From NCBI RefSeq assembly GCF_039503195.1, contig NZ_JBCJKP010000001.1:4464001-4528000 (forward strand): a stretch of 64,000 nucleotides of DNA, in the 5' to 3' direction. This DNA is from Streptomyces mirabilis. GTDB lineage: Bacteria; Actinomycetota; Actinomycetes; Streptomycetales; Streptomycetaceae. Of this stretch, positions 42,298 through 51,775 are shown in pieces (position 1 is the first letter of the stretch; the number at the start of each line of letters is the position of its first letter). The position numbers were made by a program, and so were the translations under genes. The notes beneath the pieces are model-generated. The model searched no databases. It had not been told where the DNA came from and was given only the letters and a program-made list of their open reading frames with translations.

Positions 42298-43704
42298 TCA
42301 GGAGGCCTTGGCCTTCTCCTCGGTCTTGGCGGCGGCCGGAGCCGCGGCGGCTGCCGGAGCCGGAGCCGGAGCCGGCTTCGCAGCCTCGTAGAACTCCTCA
42401 CGAGGAGTCTCCATCGCACCGAGCGAGACGACCTCACGCTTGAGGAACATCGCGAGCGTCCAGTCGGCGAAGACGCGGATCTTACGGTTCCACGTCGGCA
42501 TCGCCAGCCCGTGGTAGCCGCGGTGCATGTACCACGCCAGACGACCCTTGAGCTTGATCTTCATCTTGCCCATGACGATCATCGCGACGCCCTTGTGCAG
42601 GCCGAGACCCGCGACAGCGCCCTTGTTGGAGTGCGAGTACTCCTTCTGCGGGAAGCCCCGCATGCCGGAGACCACGTTGTCGCCGAGGACCTTCGCCTGA
42701 CGGAGCGCGTGCTGCGCGTTCGGCGGGCACCAGGCGTTCTCGACCCCGGCCTTGCGCGCGGCGACGTCCGGCACCTGGGCGTTGTCGCCGGCGGCCCAGA
42801 TGTAGTCCGTGCCCTGCACCTGGAGGGTGGTCTGGGTGTCCACGTGACCACGCGGGCCGAGCGGCAGACCGAAGCGGGAGAGGACGGGGTTCGGCTTGAC
42901 GCCGGCCGTCCACACGATGGTGTTGGAGTCGACCTCGAGGCCGTTCTTCAGTACGACGTGGCCGTCGACGCAGGAGTCCATGGAGGTGGAGAGGTAGATC
43001 TCCACACCACGGCCCTCCAGGTGCTCCTTGCCGTACTGGCCGAGCTTGGGGCCGACCTCGGGGAGGATCTTGTCCGCGGCGTCGACGAGGATGAAGCGCA
43101 TGTCCTCGCGGGACACGTTGGTGTAGTACTTCGACGCGTCGCGGGCCATGTCCTCGACCTCGCCGATGGTCTCCGCACCCGCGAAGCCACCCCCCACGAA
43201 GACGAAGGTGAGCGCCTTGCGGCGGATGTCCTCGTCCGTGGTCGAGTCAGCCTTGTCGAGCTGCTCGAGGACGTGGTTGCGCAGGCCGATGGACTCCTCG
43301 ATGCCCTTCATACCGATGCCCTGTTCGGCGAGGCCGGGGATCGGGAAGGTGCGGGAGACCGCGCCCATCGCGATGACGAGGTAGTCGAAAGGCAGCTCGT
43401 ACGCCTCGCCCACGAGGGGGGCGATCGTGGCGACCTTGCGGTCCTGGTCGATGGTGGTGACCCGGCCGGTGAGGACCTCCGCCTTGGGCAGGACGCGTCG
43501 CAACGGGACGACGACGTGCCGAGGGGAGATGCTGCCGGCGGCGGCTTCGGGGAGGAAGGGCTGGTAGGTCATGTACGACCGGGGGTCGACGACCGTGACG
43601 GTCGCCTCGCCGTAGCGCATCTTCTTGAGAATGCGCCGAGCTGCGTACAGGCCTACGTACCCACCGCCTACTACGAGGATCCTGGGACGCTCCGTGGTGC
43701 TCAT
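42298..43704 (-). CDS. ndh: NADH dehydrogenase type II
   Basis: A 468-residue membrane-associated flavoprotein passing electrons from NADH to menaquinone without proton pumping. FAD motif VVGGGYVGLYAA (about 11-22), NAD motif FVGGGFAGAETIGEV (about 170), the late FAD motif WAAGDNAQVPD (about 308) and the C-terminal membrane-binding region. The last 30 residues are an Ala/Pro/Lys tail (AAKPAPAPAPAAAAAPAAA) not needed for the fold. Two Rex-like operators lie upstream, consistent with NADH/NAD control. Confidence 0.9.
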   Translation of the reverse strand: MSTTERPRILVVGGGYVGLYAARRILKKMRYGEATVTVVDPRSYMTYQPFLPEAAAGSISPRHVVVPLRRVLPKAEVLTGRVTTIDQDRKVATIAPLVGEAYELPFDYLVIAMGAVSRTFPIPGLAEQGIGMKGIEESIGLRNHVLEQLDKADSTTDEDIRRKALTFVFVGGGFAGAETIGEVEDMARDASKYYTNVSREDMRFILVDAADKILPEVGPKLGQYGKEHLEGRGVEIYLSTSMDSCVDGHVVLKNGLEVDSNTIVWTAGVKPNPVLSRFGLPLGPRGHVDTQTTLQVQGTDYIWAAGDNAQVPDVAARKAGVENAWCPPNAQHALRQAKVLGDNVVSGMRGFPQKEYSHSNKGAVAGLGLHKGVAMIVMGKMKIKLKGRLAWYMHRGYHGLAMPTWNRKIRVFADWTLAMFLKREVVSLGAMETPREEFYEAAKPAPAPAPAAAAAPAAAKTEEKAKAS

Positions 43705-43738
43705 GCCATCGAGTATCCACCCGCCCCTGGAGGGTCGC

Positions 43739-43756
43739 TCGTGCGCCCCTTCACAA
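43739..43756. promoter_or_regulatory. Degenerate Rex-like site near the ndh start
   Basis: Minus strand TTGTGAA-GGGG-CGCACGA: the left half matches the Rex operator consensus (TTGTGAAnnnnTTCACAA) perfectly, the right half only in part. 35 bp before the ndh start codon. Confidence 0.4.
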
Positions 43757-43775
43757 GCTTGGGTGGGGCCTCTGC

Positions 43776-43858
43776 TACACTGCGCCGCTCACGTGACCCA
43801 GGTCATGGCGGCGAGAGGGAACCACCGTGTAGTGGCGACCGTTGTCAACACCGCGTGA
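43776..43858 (+). promoter_or_regulatory. Divergent promoter candidate with possible short transcript
   Basis: TGCTACACTG contains a good -10 (TACACT, 43776-43781). It is followed by the palindrome TGACCCAGGTCA (43795-43806) and a 17-codon frame from ATG 43805 to TGA 43858 (MAARGNHRVVATVVNTA). The 489-bp gap between ndh and ppx holds no other gene on the plus strand. A small RNA or leader peptide is possible but unproven. Confidence 0.3.
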
Positions 43859-44012
43859 GCTGCCGCTCCGGGTGTCCGAACCGGTCGAACCACCCCTCCG
43901 CTTCACCCGCCGGAAACGCTCCTGGAACACTCCGTCGAGCACCCTCCCGAGCCTGGTGAGGCCCCTAAGAGCACTCAAGGGGGCCCATCGTCCCCCTACT
44001 GGGCCGAATTCC

Positions 44013-44030
44013 TTGTGAAGAACTTCACGA
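44013..44030. promoter_or_regulatory. Rex operator candidate
   Basis: TTGTGAA-GAAC-TTCACGA matches the Rex consensus at 13 of 14 defined bases. It lies 309 bp upstream of ndh and about 160 bp downstream of ppx on the same strand. Rex is the known actinobacterial NADH/NAD sensor. Confidence 0.6.
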
Positions 44031-44193
44031 AGTTTTCCGGCGGCGCGTCGCCGAGAGGGTCCGAATGGCCCCCAGGGCGCGCTCATACGTTATCCGACCT
44101 GCTCAAGGGAGGCTACCAGCGGGTAGTAAAGGCTTCCTCGCTGCAGAAGCCGCACTCGGAAACGGCAGCCCGCGGCCCCCTCCGGTCAGCCCC

Positions 44194-45135
44194 TCACGCG
44201 ATGGACCACGCGATCCCGTCCAGGATGTCGTGTTCGCTCACCACGACCTCCGCCGCACCGATCCGCTCCATGATCGCGAGCAGGACGAGGGCACCGGCGG
44301 CGATGACGTCGACGCGCCCCGGGTGCATGGAAGGGATCGCGGCGCGCTCGGCGTGGGTGGAGGCCAGCAGCCGGTCGGTGATCTCGCGCACCTTCTCGTA
44401 CGGGAAGCGGGAGTGGTGGATGGCGGCCGAATCGTAGGCGGGGAGGTCCAGCGCGATGGCCGCGACCGTGGTGACCGAACCCGCGAGGCCGACGAGCGTG
44501 TGGGCCTCGCGCAACGGGACCGTCCGCTCGGCGAGGTCGAGGGCCGCCTCGATGTCGGCGCGGATGGCCTCGATCTCGGCGGGGGTCGGCGGGTCGCTGA
44601 CGACCGCGTCGTGCACGAGGTGCCGCTCGGTCATCCGTACGCAACCGATGTCCACGGAGCGGGCGGCGCGCACGTGGTCGTCACCGACGACCAGTTCGGT
44701 GGACCCGCCGCCGATGTCCACGACCAGGTAGGGCTTGGCGAGGTCGTCCCGGCCCGTCAGTTCCTTGGTCGCGCCGATGAAGGAGAACTCGGCCTCCTCG
44801 TCGCCGGTGATGACCTCGGGCTCGACGCCCAGGATGTCCAGCACGCCGCGCACGAACTCGTCCCGGTTCTCCGCGTCGCGGGAGGCGGAGGTCGCCACGA
44901 AGCGCAGTCGCTCCGCGCCGTGCCGCTTGATGATCGCCGCGTACTCGCGGCAGGCCTCGAAGGTGCGCTCCAGGGCCTCGGGGGCGAGGCGTCCGGTGCG
45001 GTCGACGCCCTGGCCGAGCCGGACGATCGTCATCCGGCGGTCCAGATCGACGAGTTCCCCCGTCACCGGGTTCGCGTCGGCGACGAGGAGGCGGATCGAA
45101 TTCGTACCGCAGTCGATGGCGGCGACCCTGGTCAT
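44194..45135 (-). CDS. Exopolyphosphatase/guanosine pentaphosphatase family protein
   Basis: A 313-residue Ppx/GppA phosphatase of the short actinobacterial type, with the actin-like fold: AIDCGTNSIRLLV (phosphate 1, about 6-18), VVDIGGGSTELVVG (phosphate 2, about 140), GSVTTVAAI, and SEHDILDGIAW at the end. It hydrolyses polyphosphate or pppGpp, linking it to the stringent response. ATG 45135 chosen over an in-frame extension. Downstream of DUF501 and divIC-like genes on the same strand, a conserved cluster with eno. Confidence 0.88.
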   Translation of the reverse strand: MTRVAAIDCGTNSIRLLVADANPVTGELVDLDRRMTIVRLGQGVDRTGRLAPEALERTFEACREYAAIIKRHGAERLRFVATSASRDAENRDEFVRGVLDILGVEPEVITGDEEAEFSFIGATKELTGRDDLAKPYLVVDIGGGSTELVVGDDHVRAARSVDIGCVRMTERHLVHDAVVSDPPTPAEIEAIRADIEAALDLAERTVPLREAHTLVGLAGSVTTVAAIALDLPAYDSAAIHHSRFPYEKVREITDRLLASTHAERAAIPSMHPGRVDVIAAGALVLLAIMERIGAAEVVVSEHDILDGIAWSIA

Positions 45136-45167
45136 CGGTTGTTGTCTCCTGCTCGTGAAGTCGTTTC

Positions 45168-45215
45168 CTCGGGGGGCGCGGGGAACCGCGCGCTCAACCC
45201 CCACCACCCCGCAGA
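45168..45215. repeat. Dispersed intergenic repeat, copy 5
   Basis: GGGGGGCGCGGGGAACCGCGC then GCTCAACCCCCACCACCCC. Sits in the short gap between the ppx-type gene and the DUF501 gene. Confidence 0.72.
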
Positions 45216-45250
45216 CAGGACACGCACCGGGAGGAGGGGGCGCAGCCCTC

Positions 45251-45787
45251 TCACTCCCCCTCGGACGGCGGCTCCGCCGCCACCACGCACGCACCCTTGC
45301 GCCACCACTCCGGCAGCATCGCGATCGCCTCGTCGCCCAGCGGATTCACCCCGGGCCCCGCGGCCAGCGAGTGCGCCACCAGCACATGCAGACACTTCAC
45401 CCGGTCCGGCATCCCACCGGCGCTCGGAAAGCCCGCCAGCACCTCGATGGCGTCGCGCCGCGCGATGTAGTCCTCGTGGGCGGCCCGGTACGCGGCGGCC
45501 AGTTCGGGATCGGTCGCCAGCCGGTCCGTCATCTCCTTCATGACGCCGTTCGCCTCCAGCGTGCCGATCGCGGAGGCCGCGCGCGGGCACGTGAGGTAGT
45601 ACGTCGTCGGGAACGGCGTACCGTCCGGCAGCCGGGGCGCCGTCTCCACCACGTCCGGCTGACCGCAGGGACAGCGGTGCGCGATCGCCCGCAGCCCGCG
45701 CGGCGGCCGGCCGAGCTGTTGCTTGAAGGCCTCGACGTCCGCGTCGGTCGGCTCGGTGCGCGGGGTGGGCGGCGGGGGCGTTTCCAT
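45251..45787 (-). CDS. DUF501 family protein
   Basis: A 178-residue protein with the DUF501 pattern: FKQQLGRPPRGLRAIAHRCPCGQP (in part), PFPTTYYLTCP, LEANGVMKEM and AGGMPDRVKCLHVLVAHSLA, with cysteines placed as in a metal site (CPCG ... C ... C). Function unknown. The ATG at 45787 is used; a TTG twelve bases earlier (45799), after AAGAAAGAGA, is an alternative start. Conserved between ppx and the divIC-like gene in actinobacteria. Confidence 0.82.
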   Translation of the reverse strand: METPPPPTPRTEPTDADVEAFKQQLGRPPRGLRAIAHRCPCGQPDVVETAPRLPDGTPFPTTYYLTCPRAASAIGTLEANGVMKEMTDRLATDPELAAAYRAAHEDYIARRDAIEVLAGFPSAGGMPDRVKCLHVLVAHSLAAGPGVNPLGDEAIAMLPEWWRKGACVVAAEPPSEGE

Positions 45788-45859
45788 GCCTGTGCTCAAG
45801 TCTCTTTCTTCTTCGATTCACCGGTCGTCAGGTCACCGGTCGTCAGGTCGGTCGTCAGG

Positions 45860-46336
45860 TCACCGGTCGGAGTGGTCCGACTTGTCGACGCCGTCCCAGA
45901 CGTTGGCGTACCAGGGGCGGGTTGCCACCCCCAGATCCGTACGCGACTGCTTCGCCGCGTCCGGGTCGATCACGACGTATCCGGTCTCGCCCGGCATCAC
46001 ATAGTGCAGCCGTTCCCGGATCTGCTGCTTCGCGTACGCGTCGTCCTGCCAGCGCGCCTTGAGGTCACGGAGCTGCTCGACCCGGGCGCGGGCCTGCTGC
46101 CGCTGTCGCTCCAGATCGGCGATCGCGGCGCGCTGGGACACGTACTGCCTTATCGGGTACGCGAGGGCCACGATCAGAGAACAGAGTACGAGAGCCAGCA
46201 GCGCGGCACGGCCGGTCAGGCGTGAGCGGCGGGCCTGACGCTTGGTCTGGGAGCGGTAGACCCGGGCCGCCGTCTGCTCGCCGAGCAGCTTCAGCCTGGT
46301 CGCGGTGGAGAACCGGTCCCGGTCCTTCACGGCCAT
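45860..46336 (-). CDS. Septum formation initiator protein (FtsB/DivIC family)
   Basis: A 158-residue bitopic membrane protein: basic cytoplasmic N-terminus (about 1-44), one transmembrane helix (about 45-62), coiled coil (AAIADLERQRQQARARVEQLRDL, about 68-90, in part) and the family motif YAKQQIRERLHYVMPGE. It acts with FtsL/DivIB at the division septum. ATG 46336 follows GGGAGG by six bases. Downstream of eno on the same strand, as in other actinomycetes. Confidence 0.88.
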   Translation of the reverse strand: MAVKDRDRFSTATRLKLLGEQTAARVYRSQTKRQARRSRLTGRAALLALVLCSLIVALAYPIRQYVSQRAAIADLERQRQQARARVEQLRDLKARWQDDAYAKQQIRERLHYVMPGETGYVVIDPDAAKQSRTDLGVATRPWYANVWDGVDKSDHSDR

Positions 46337-46437
46337 GTCCCGCCTCCCGTTCACACGCGCGTACGTCCCCGGACACGGTACGGGACCGGGGACGGGGACG
46401 TACGTACGACTGGCTAAGGCTTGACCCTCCGCGGGTG

Positions 46438-47781
<1,344 letters not shown>

Positions 47782-47845
47782 CTAACCGCCCCGGGGGGAT
47801 CGGCCAGCCGGTCGCCCACCCCTTGGGCAGAACTGAACGTACACA

Positions 47846-47864
47846 TTGTTCCAGAACGGAACAA
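47846..47864. promoter_or_regulatory. Palindrome upstream of eno
   Basis: TTGTTCC-AGAAC-GGAACAA, perfect 7-bp arms, 128 bp before the eno start and next to the 13-bp array. Candidate operator for glycolytic control. Confidence 0.45.
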
Positions 47865-47886
47865 AAACGGGTACGGAAATCTGGGT

Positions 47887-47925
47887 ACGAAACGCTCGGA
47901 CGAAACGCTCGGACGAAACGCTCGG
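47887..47925. repeat. 13-bp tandem repeat, 3 perfect copies
   Basis: Three identical ACGAAACGCTCGG units, with a degraded fourth following (TACGAAATGCCGG). Lies between the rpfA terminator and the eno palindrome. The motif resembles the 13-bp array at 14288. Confidence 0.92.
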
Positions 47926-47948
47926 TACGAAATGCCGGATACGAAAAA

Positions 47949-47989
47949 CCCCGCTCCGGTGCGTACGGGGAAGACGCACCGGAGCGGGG
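47949..47989 (-). terminator. Intrinsic terminator of rpfA
   Basis: Perfect 16-bp stem (CCCCGCTCCGGTGCGT and complement) with a 9-nt loop; on the minus strand a TTTTT run follows directly. About 100 bp past the rpfA stop codon. Confidence 0.92.
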
Positions 47990-48086
47990 AGCCCGTGGGG
48001 ACGGGGGTGGCCCTCACCGGGGCCTCCGGTGTGGAGACCCCTTTCATGAGGGACCTGTCATTCAGCTGGGGTGAAACAGCCGGTCA

Positions 48087-48797
48087 TCAGCTGAGGTGCA
48101 GCTGCTGACCCGGGTAGATGACGTCGGCGTCGTCGACGATGTCCTTGTTCAGCTTGAACAGCCGCTGCCAGCCGCCCTTGACCTTCTTCTTCTCGGCGAT
48201 CGAGCTGAGGCTGTCGCCCTTGACGACCTTGTACTCGCCGTCACCCTTCTTGACCTTCTTGCCGGTCGGGGTGGAGACGGTCTTCTCGGCGGCCGGGCGG
48301 GACGCCGAACGGGAGGCCGCGGTGTCCGTCGAGCGGGTGGTGGTGCTGGTGCTCGGCGAGCTGTTCGACGAGGAGCTGTTCGAGGAGGACGAGGTCGACG
48401 GGGCGCTCGCACCACCGGTGTACGCGGCGCTCGACAGACCCGTGCCACAGGTCGGCCAGGCGCCCTTGCCCTGCGCGGCGAGGACCTTCTCGCCGACGGT
48501 GATCTGCTGGGACTTGGAGGCCTGGTTGGCGGTCGCGGCGTACGCGGTGCCGCCGTACGCGGCCCAGGTGGAGGCAGAGAACTGCAGACCGCCGTAGTAG
48601 CCGTTGCCGGTGTTGATGGACCAGTTCCCGCCGGACTCGCACTGGGCGACGGCGTCCCACTCGGAAGTGGTGGCGGCGGAGGCGTTGCCGGCCGCCATCA
48701 GCGGAGCGGCGATGGCGACACCGGTGACACCGGCGAGCGTGGCGACACGAGTGGCCTTGGACGGACGGCGGTGCTTGCCCTTGCTGGAAAACAGCAT
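48087..48797 (-). CDS. rpfA: Resuscitation-promoting factor-type cell-wall hydrolase with LysM
   Basis: A 236-residue secreted muralytic enzyme. Signal peptide about 1-41 (cut after ASA), Rpf transglycosylase-like domain about 42-118 (WDAVAQCESGGNWSINTGNGYYGGLQFS in part, catalytic Glu in CESGGNW), a Ser/Thr linker, and a C-terminal LysM domain (YKVVKGDSLSSIAEKKKV ... IYPGQQLHL) binding peptidoglycan. Rpf proteins help spore germination. Preceded by a ydaO-type leader, as known for S. coelicolor rpfA, which supports the symbol. Confidence 0.92.
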   Translation of the reverse strand: MLFSSKGKHRRPSKATRVATLAGVTGVAIAAPLMAAGNASAATTSEWDAVAQCESGGNWSINTGNGYYGGLQFSASTWAAYGGTAYAATANQASKSQQITVGEKVLAAQGKGAWPTCGTGLSSAAYTGGASAPSTSSSSNSSSSNSSPSTSTTTRSTDTAASRSASRPAAEKTVSTPTGKKVKKGDGEYKVVKGDSLSSIAEKKKVKGGWQRLFKLNKDIVDDADVIYPGQQLHLS

Positions 48798-48811
48798 GGA
48801 GAGATCCCCTC

Positions 48812-49002
48812 ACCGACGCCTGCGAGGTGAGCTGTCGGGTTCGGGCGGGTGAGTGCCCGGCCGTACGCACTGAGCGCTCGGCTTCACCCCAAGCCGCTCC
48901 CGGTCAACTACCGGGCGCGGCGCCTACCTTGGTTCCCCCGCTCCTGCCTACGGCGCTGACGCGTCGACTGTTCCCGTACGGCCGTTGGCAGGATTCGGCG
49001 TT
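48812..49002 (-). promoter_or_regulatory. ydaO/yuaA-type c-di-AMP riboswitch leader of rpfA
   Basis: Minus-strand transcript shows the conserved blocks in order: CGCCGAATCCTGCC, GGCAGGAGCGGGGGAACC, an AAGGTAGGCGCC segment, GGCTTGGGGTGAAGCCG, then CCGAACCCGACAGCTCACCTCGCAGGCGT (in part). These are the signature of the ydaO family, which binds c-di-AMP. It ends about 15 nt before the rpfA start, so the last helix can reach the ribosome binding site. Boundaries are approximate. Confidence 0.88.
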
Positions 49003-49148
49003 GACGACCGTCGGGGCCCGCTGTGGCGAGCGGTGACGACCGTAAGCAGTCGATCGGCTGAATTCCAAAGACGATCAGGGCCTTTGAGATCCATCTCTCA
49101 CTCGCACCAAACCGGACATTACACAGCGAACCGTGACGCGAACTGCCT

Positions 49149-50132
49149 CTACTTTTCGCCCGATTCAGCACCAACTGCAAGGCTCTGACCGGGGAGGATG
49201 AGGTTCGGGTCGACGCCGACCGTCTTCTTGTTCACGTCGTACAGCTCGGCCCATCCGCCTTGGAGGTCAAGGGCGTCCGCGATGGTCCAGAGATTGTCTC
49301 CGGCGCGCACGACGTAGGAACCGTCGACGACATCGCGGGAGGCGCCCGCGCCACGCGAGGCGTGCCGCCCGGTGGAGTCGTCGCCACGGCCGTCCACGGC
49401 GCCGTCAGTGGTGTTCTCGGCCGCGGTGCCGCCGCGGTGGCGCCCCGCACCGGTCGTTGCATTCTCGGACGTACCGGAAGAGTCGCCGCCCTGCCCGGAG
49501 TTGCCCGAGTTGCCGCTCTTCGTCGTTTCCGTGCCGGAGCCGCCCGCCCCCTGGGCGTCGCCGCTGATGTCGGCCTTCGTCGTGTTTCCGGCAGCGTTCC
49601 CGGTCGCCTTCGAGGACGAACCGGACGAAGACGAATCGGACTTCGAGCCAGAAGAGGCGGACGGAGTCGAATTCGTGGACGAACCGGATGAACCGGAGGA
49701 ATCCGGTGTACTGGACGAGTCGTTCGCCACGCCCGTGTCGACCAGGATGTCGCCCGAGTTCTTGCTCAGCCCGGAGAGCGGTCCGCAGGTCGGCCAGGGG
49801 GTGAGGCCCTGGTCGTCGAGGAGCTTCTCGGCGATGGCTATCTGCTGCGAGCGGCTGGCCTCGTCGGCGCTCGACGCGTAGGTGAGGCCGCCGTACTTCT
49901 CCCAGTCCGCCTGGCTGATCTGGAGCCCGCCGTAATACCCGTTGCCGCTGTCGGCACTCCACTGGCCGGCGCTCTCGCACTCGGCGACCCGGTCCCACGT
50001 GGTGCCGTCGGCCGCGCTCGCGCTGGTGGCACCGAGCAACGGGATCGCGATGGCGGATCCGGTCACTCCTGCCGCGACGATGAGGGCCGGGGCCTGACGG
50101 GGGCGACGATGGCGGCCGTTCCCGGAGAGCAT
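49149..50132 (-). CDS. Second Rpf-type cell-wall hydrolase with LysM
   Basis: A 327-residue paralogue of the preceding product. Signal peptide about 1-40, Rpf domain (WDRVAECESAGQWSADSGNGYYGGLQIS in part), then a much longer disordered Ser/Gly/Asn/Thr linker (about 120-265), and a C-terminal LysM (YVVRAGDNLWTIADALDL ... LILPGQSLAVG). Probably rpfC by position next to rpfA, but I do not assign the symbol. ATG 50132 after AAAGG. A good promoter lies 54 nt upstream. No riboswitch precedes this copy. Confidence 0.9.
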   Translation of the reverse strand: MLSGNGRHRRPRQAPALIVAAGVTGSAIAIPLLGATSASAADGTTWDRVAECESAGQWSADSGNGYYGGLQISQADWEKYGGLTYASSADEASRSQQIAIAEKLLDDQGLTPWPTCGPLSGLSKNSGDILVDTGVANDSSSTPDSSGSSGSSTNSTPSASSGSKSDSSSSGSSSKATGNAAGNTTKADISGDAQGAGGSGTETTKSGNSGNSGQGGDSSGTSENATTGAGRHRGGTAAENTTDGAVDGRGDDSTGRHASRGAGASRDVVDGSYVVRAGDNLWTIADALDLQGGWAELYDVNKKTVGVDPNLILPGQSLAVGAESGEK

Positions 50133-50192
50133 GCGGAAGCCTTTCACGTGACAGCAGGTGACTACGCGACGTGTGAGTCGCGTTGACGAGTG

Positions 50193-50224
50193 AACGTATC
50201 CGCACCCGAACACTTGTCACAAGT
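50193..50224 (-). promoter_or_regulatory. Promoter and operator of the second rpf gene
   Basis: On the minus strand TTGTGA (-35, 50217-50222) and TACGTT (-10, 50193-50198) are 18 bp apart. A palindrome ACTTGT-c-ACAAGT (50212-50224) overlaps the -35. A second dyad CGCGAC...GTCGCG (50165-50182) covers the start of the leader, and a GATCAC direct pair (50238-50254) lies upstream. Confidence 0.6.
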
Positions 50225-50303
50225 CGATGCAGCGTAGATCACGTGAAGATCACAGAGTTGAGTGCGCGTCAGGTTTGAGCGCCCACAGGTGTAGGGTCGC
50301 CCG

Positions 50304-51587
50304 CTACCGCGCGCCCGGTACCGGAGGCGTGAACTCCACTGGAAGCGTGCGCAATCCACGCATAATGAGCCCACCGCGCCAGCGCAAATCGGCCGAATCT
50401 CCCGCGAGTTGAAGGTCGGGGAGACGGGTGAGAAGGGTGGCGAGCGCGGTCTGGCCCTCCAGGCGGGCGAGCGGGGCGCCGAGGCAGTAGTGGAGGCCGT
50501 GCCCGTAGCCGAGGTGTTGGTTGTCACGGCGGGAGAGGTCGAGCGTGTCCGGTCGTTCGAACCGCGCGGGGTCACGGTCCGCAGCCGCGAGGACCACGAG
50601 GACGGGGTCGCCGGGCGCGATGCCTCGACCGCCGATGCACACGGCCTCGGTCGCGAACCGCCACGTGGCCAGTTCCACGGGCCCGTCGTAACGGAGGAGT
50701 TCCTCGACGCCGGTCTCGAGGAGTCCGCGTTCGCCGGCGGCGAGGGACCGCTGGAGACGCGCGCGCTGCTCGGGGTGGGTGAGGAGGGCGTACGTGCCGT
50801 TGCCGATGAGATTGACGGTCGTCTCGAATCCGGCGAAGAGCAGGATGAAGGCCATGGCGGCGGCCTCGTTCTCCGTGAGGTGCTCGCCGTGGTCGGAGGC
50901 GCGGATGAGGCCCGAAATGAGGTCCTCACCGGGCGCGGGTGTATCCGGGAGACCTTCCCGCTTCTTGTGAATGAGCTCGAGCAGATACCCGCGCATCTTC
51001 TTGACCGACCGCGCGACCCCGCCCCGCGGTCCGCCACCGTGCCGGATCATCATCCCCGCCCAGTCCCGGAAGTCGTCCTGGTCCTCGCGGGGCACGCCCA
51101 GCAGGTCGCAAATGGCGTAAATAGGAAGTGGGAACGCGAACTCGTGGATCAGATCCGCAGAACCCTTCGCCGCGAACTGGTCGATCAGTTGATCGGTGAG
51201 CTCCTGCACGCGTGGCGCGAACTCGGCCACCCGTCGCGGCGTGAACGCCTTCGAGACCAGCCGCCGCAGCCGGGTGTGGTCCGGCGGGTCGATGTTCAGC
51301 AGATGCGTCATCAACTCGGCCTTGCGCTCCCCCGGGATACCCGTCTTCCCCTTCGCGTGGGCGGGTTCGTCGTGGTGCGCCGGATTCTTGCTGAGCCGCG
51401 CGTCGGCGAGCGCCTGCTTGGCGTCCGCGTACCGCGTCACCAGCCAGGCCTCCACCCCACTCGGCAGCCGCGTCCTGTGCACGGGGGCGTGCTCCCGCAG
51501 CCAGGCGTACGCGGGGTAGGGATCGCTGGCGAACTCCCAGGTGAAGAGTTCCGGGGCGGGGCTGAACGGCGGCGGCTGATCGGTCAC
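50304..51587 (-). CDS. Cytochrome P450 (CYP107 type)
   Basis: A 427-residue soluble P450. I-helix AGFETTVN (about 240-248), K-helix EELLRY (ExxR), and heme loop LGYGHGLHYCLGAPLARLE with the Cys ligand near residue 355; the usual Phe seven residues before Cys is replaced by Leu. GTG 51587 is used; AGGGAG overlaps it, so the start is uncertain. By position (next to eno/rpf) it corresponds to CYP107U1 of S. coelicolor, which I recall is linked to sporulation. No ferredoxin gene is adjacent. Confidence 0.85.
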   Translation of the reverse strand: MTDQPPPFSPAPELFTWEFASDPYPAYAWLREHAPVHRTRLPSGVEAWLVTRYADAKQALADARLSKNPAHHDEPAHAKGKTGIPGERKAELMTHLLNIDPPDHTRLRRLVSKAFTPRRVAEFAPRVQELTDQLIDQFAAKGSADLIHEFAFPLPIYAICDLLGVPREDQDDFRDWAGMMIRHGGGPRGGVARSVKKMRGYLLELIHKKREGLPDTPAPGEDLISGLIRASDHGEHLTENEAAAMAFILLFAGFETTVNLIGNGTYALLTHPEQRARLQRSLAAGERGLLETGVEELLRYDGPVELATWRFATEAVCIGGRGIAPGDPVLVVLAAADRDPARFERPDTLDLSRRDNQHLGYGHGLHYCLGAPLARLEGQTALATLLTRLPDLQLAGDSADLRWRGGLIMRGLRTLPVEFTPPVPGAR

Positions 51588-51738
51588 TCCCTGACGGTAT
51601 CCGGAGGGAGCGGAGGGGCGGGCCGCGGCGGGGTGGGTGCGGGGGACGCGGGGGTGCGGGGGCGAGGGCGGCATGTGCACGGGGGGCGGTGCAGAACGTG
51701 CCCCATTCATCCCGGGCCATCCCGAAATCGGCTGCTGT

Positions 51739-51775
51739 TTGACTCCACGGCTCGCCTCCTCCCTAAATTCGCGCC
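51739..51775 (+). promoter_or_regulatory. Promoter of a leaderless transcript
   Basis: TTGACT (51739-51744) and TAAATT (51764-51769), 19 bp apart. Seven bases after the -10 comes the GTG start codon at 51776, with no ribosome binding site. The layout fits transcription starting at the start codon. Confidence 0.6.

Noticed and set aside
43775..44086. 103-residue minus-strand open frame between ppx and ndh
   Set aside because: It contains the Rex site and has no ribosome site; composition looks like non-coding DNA.
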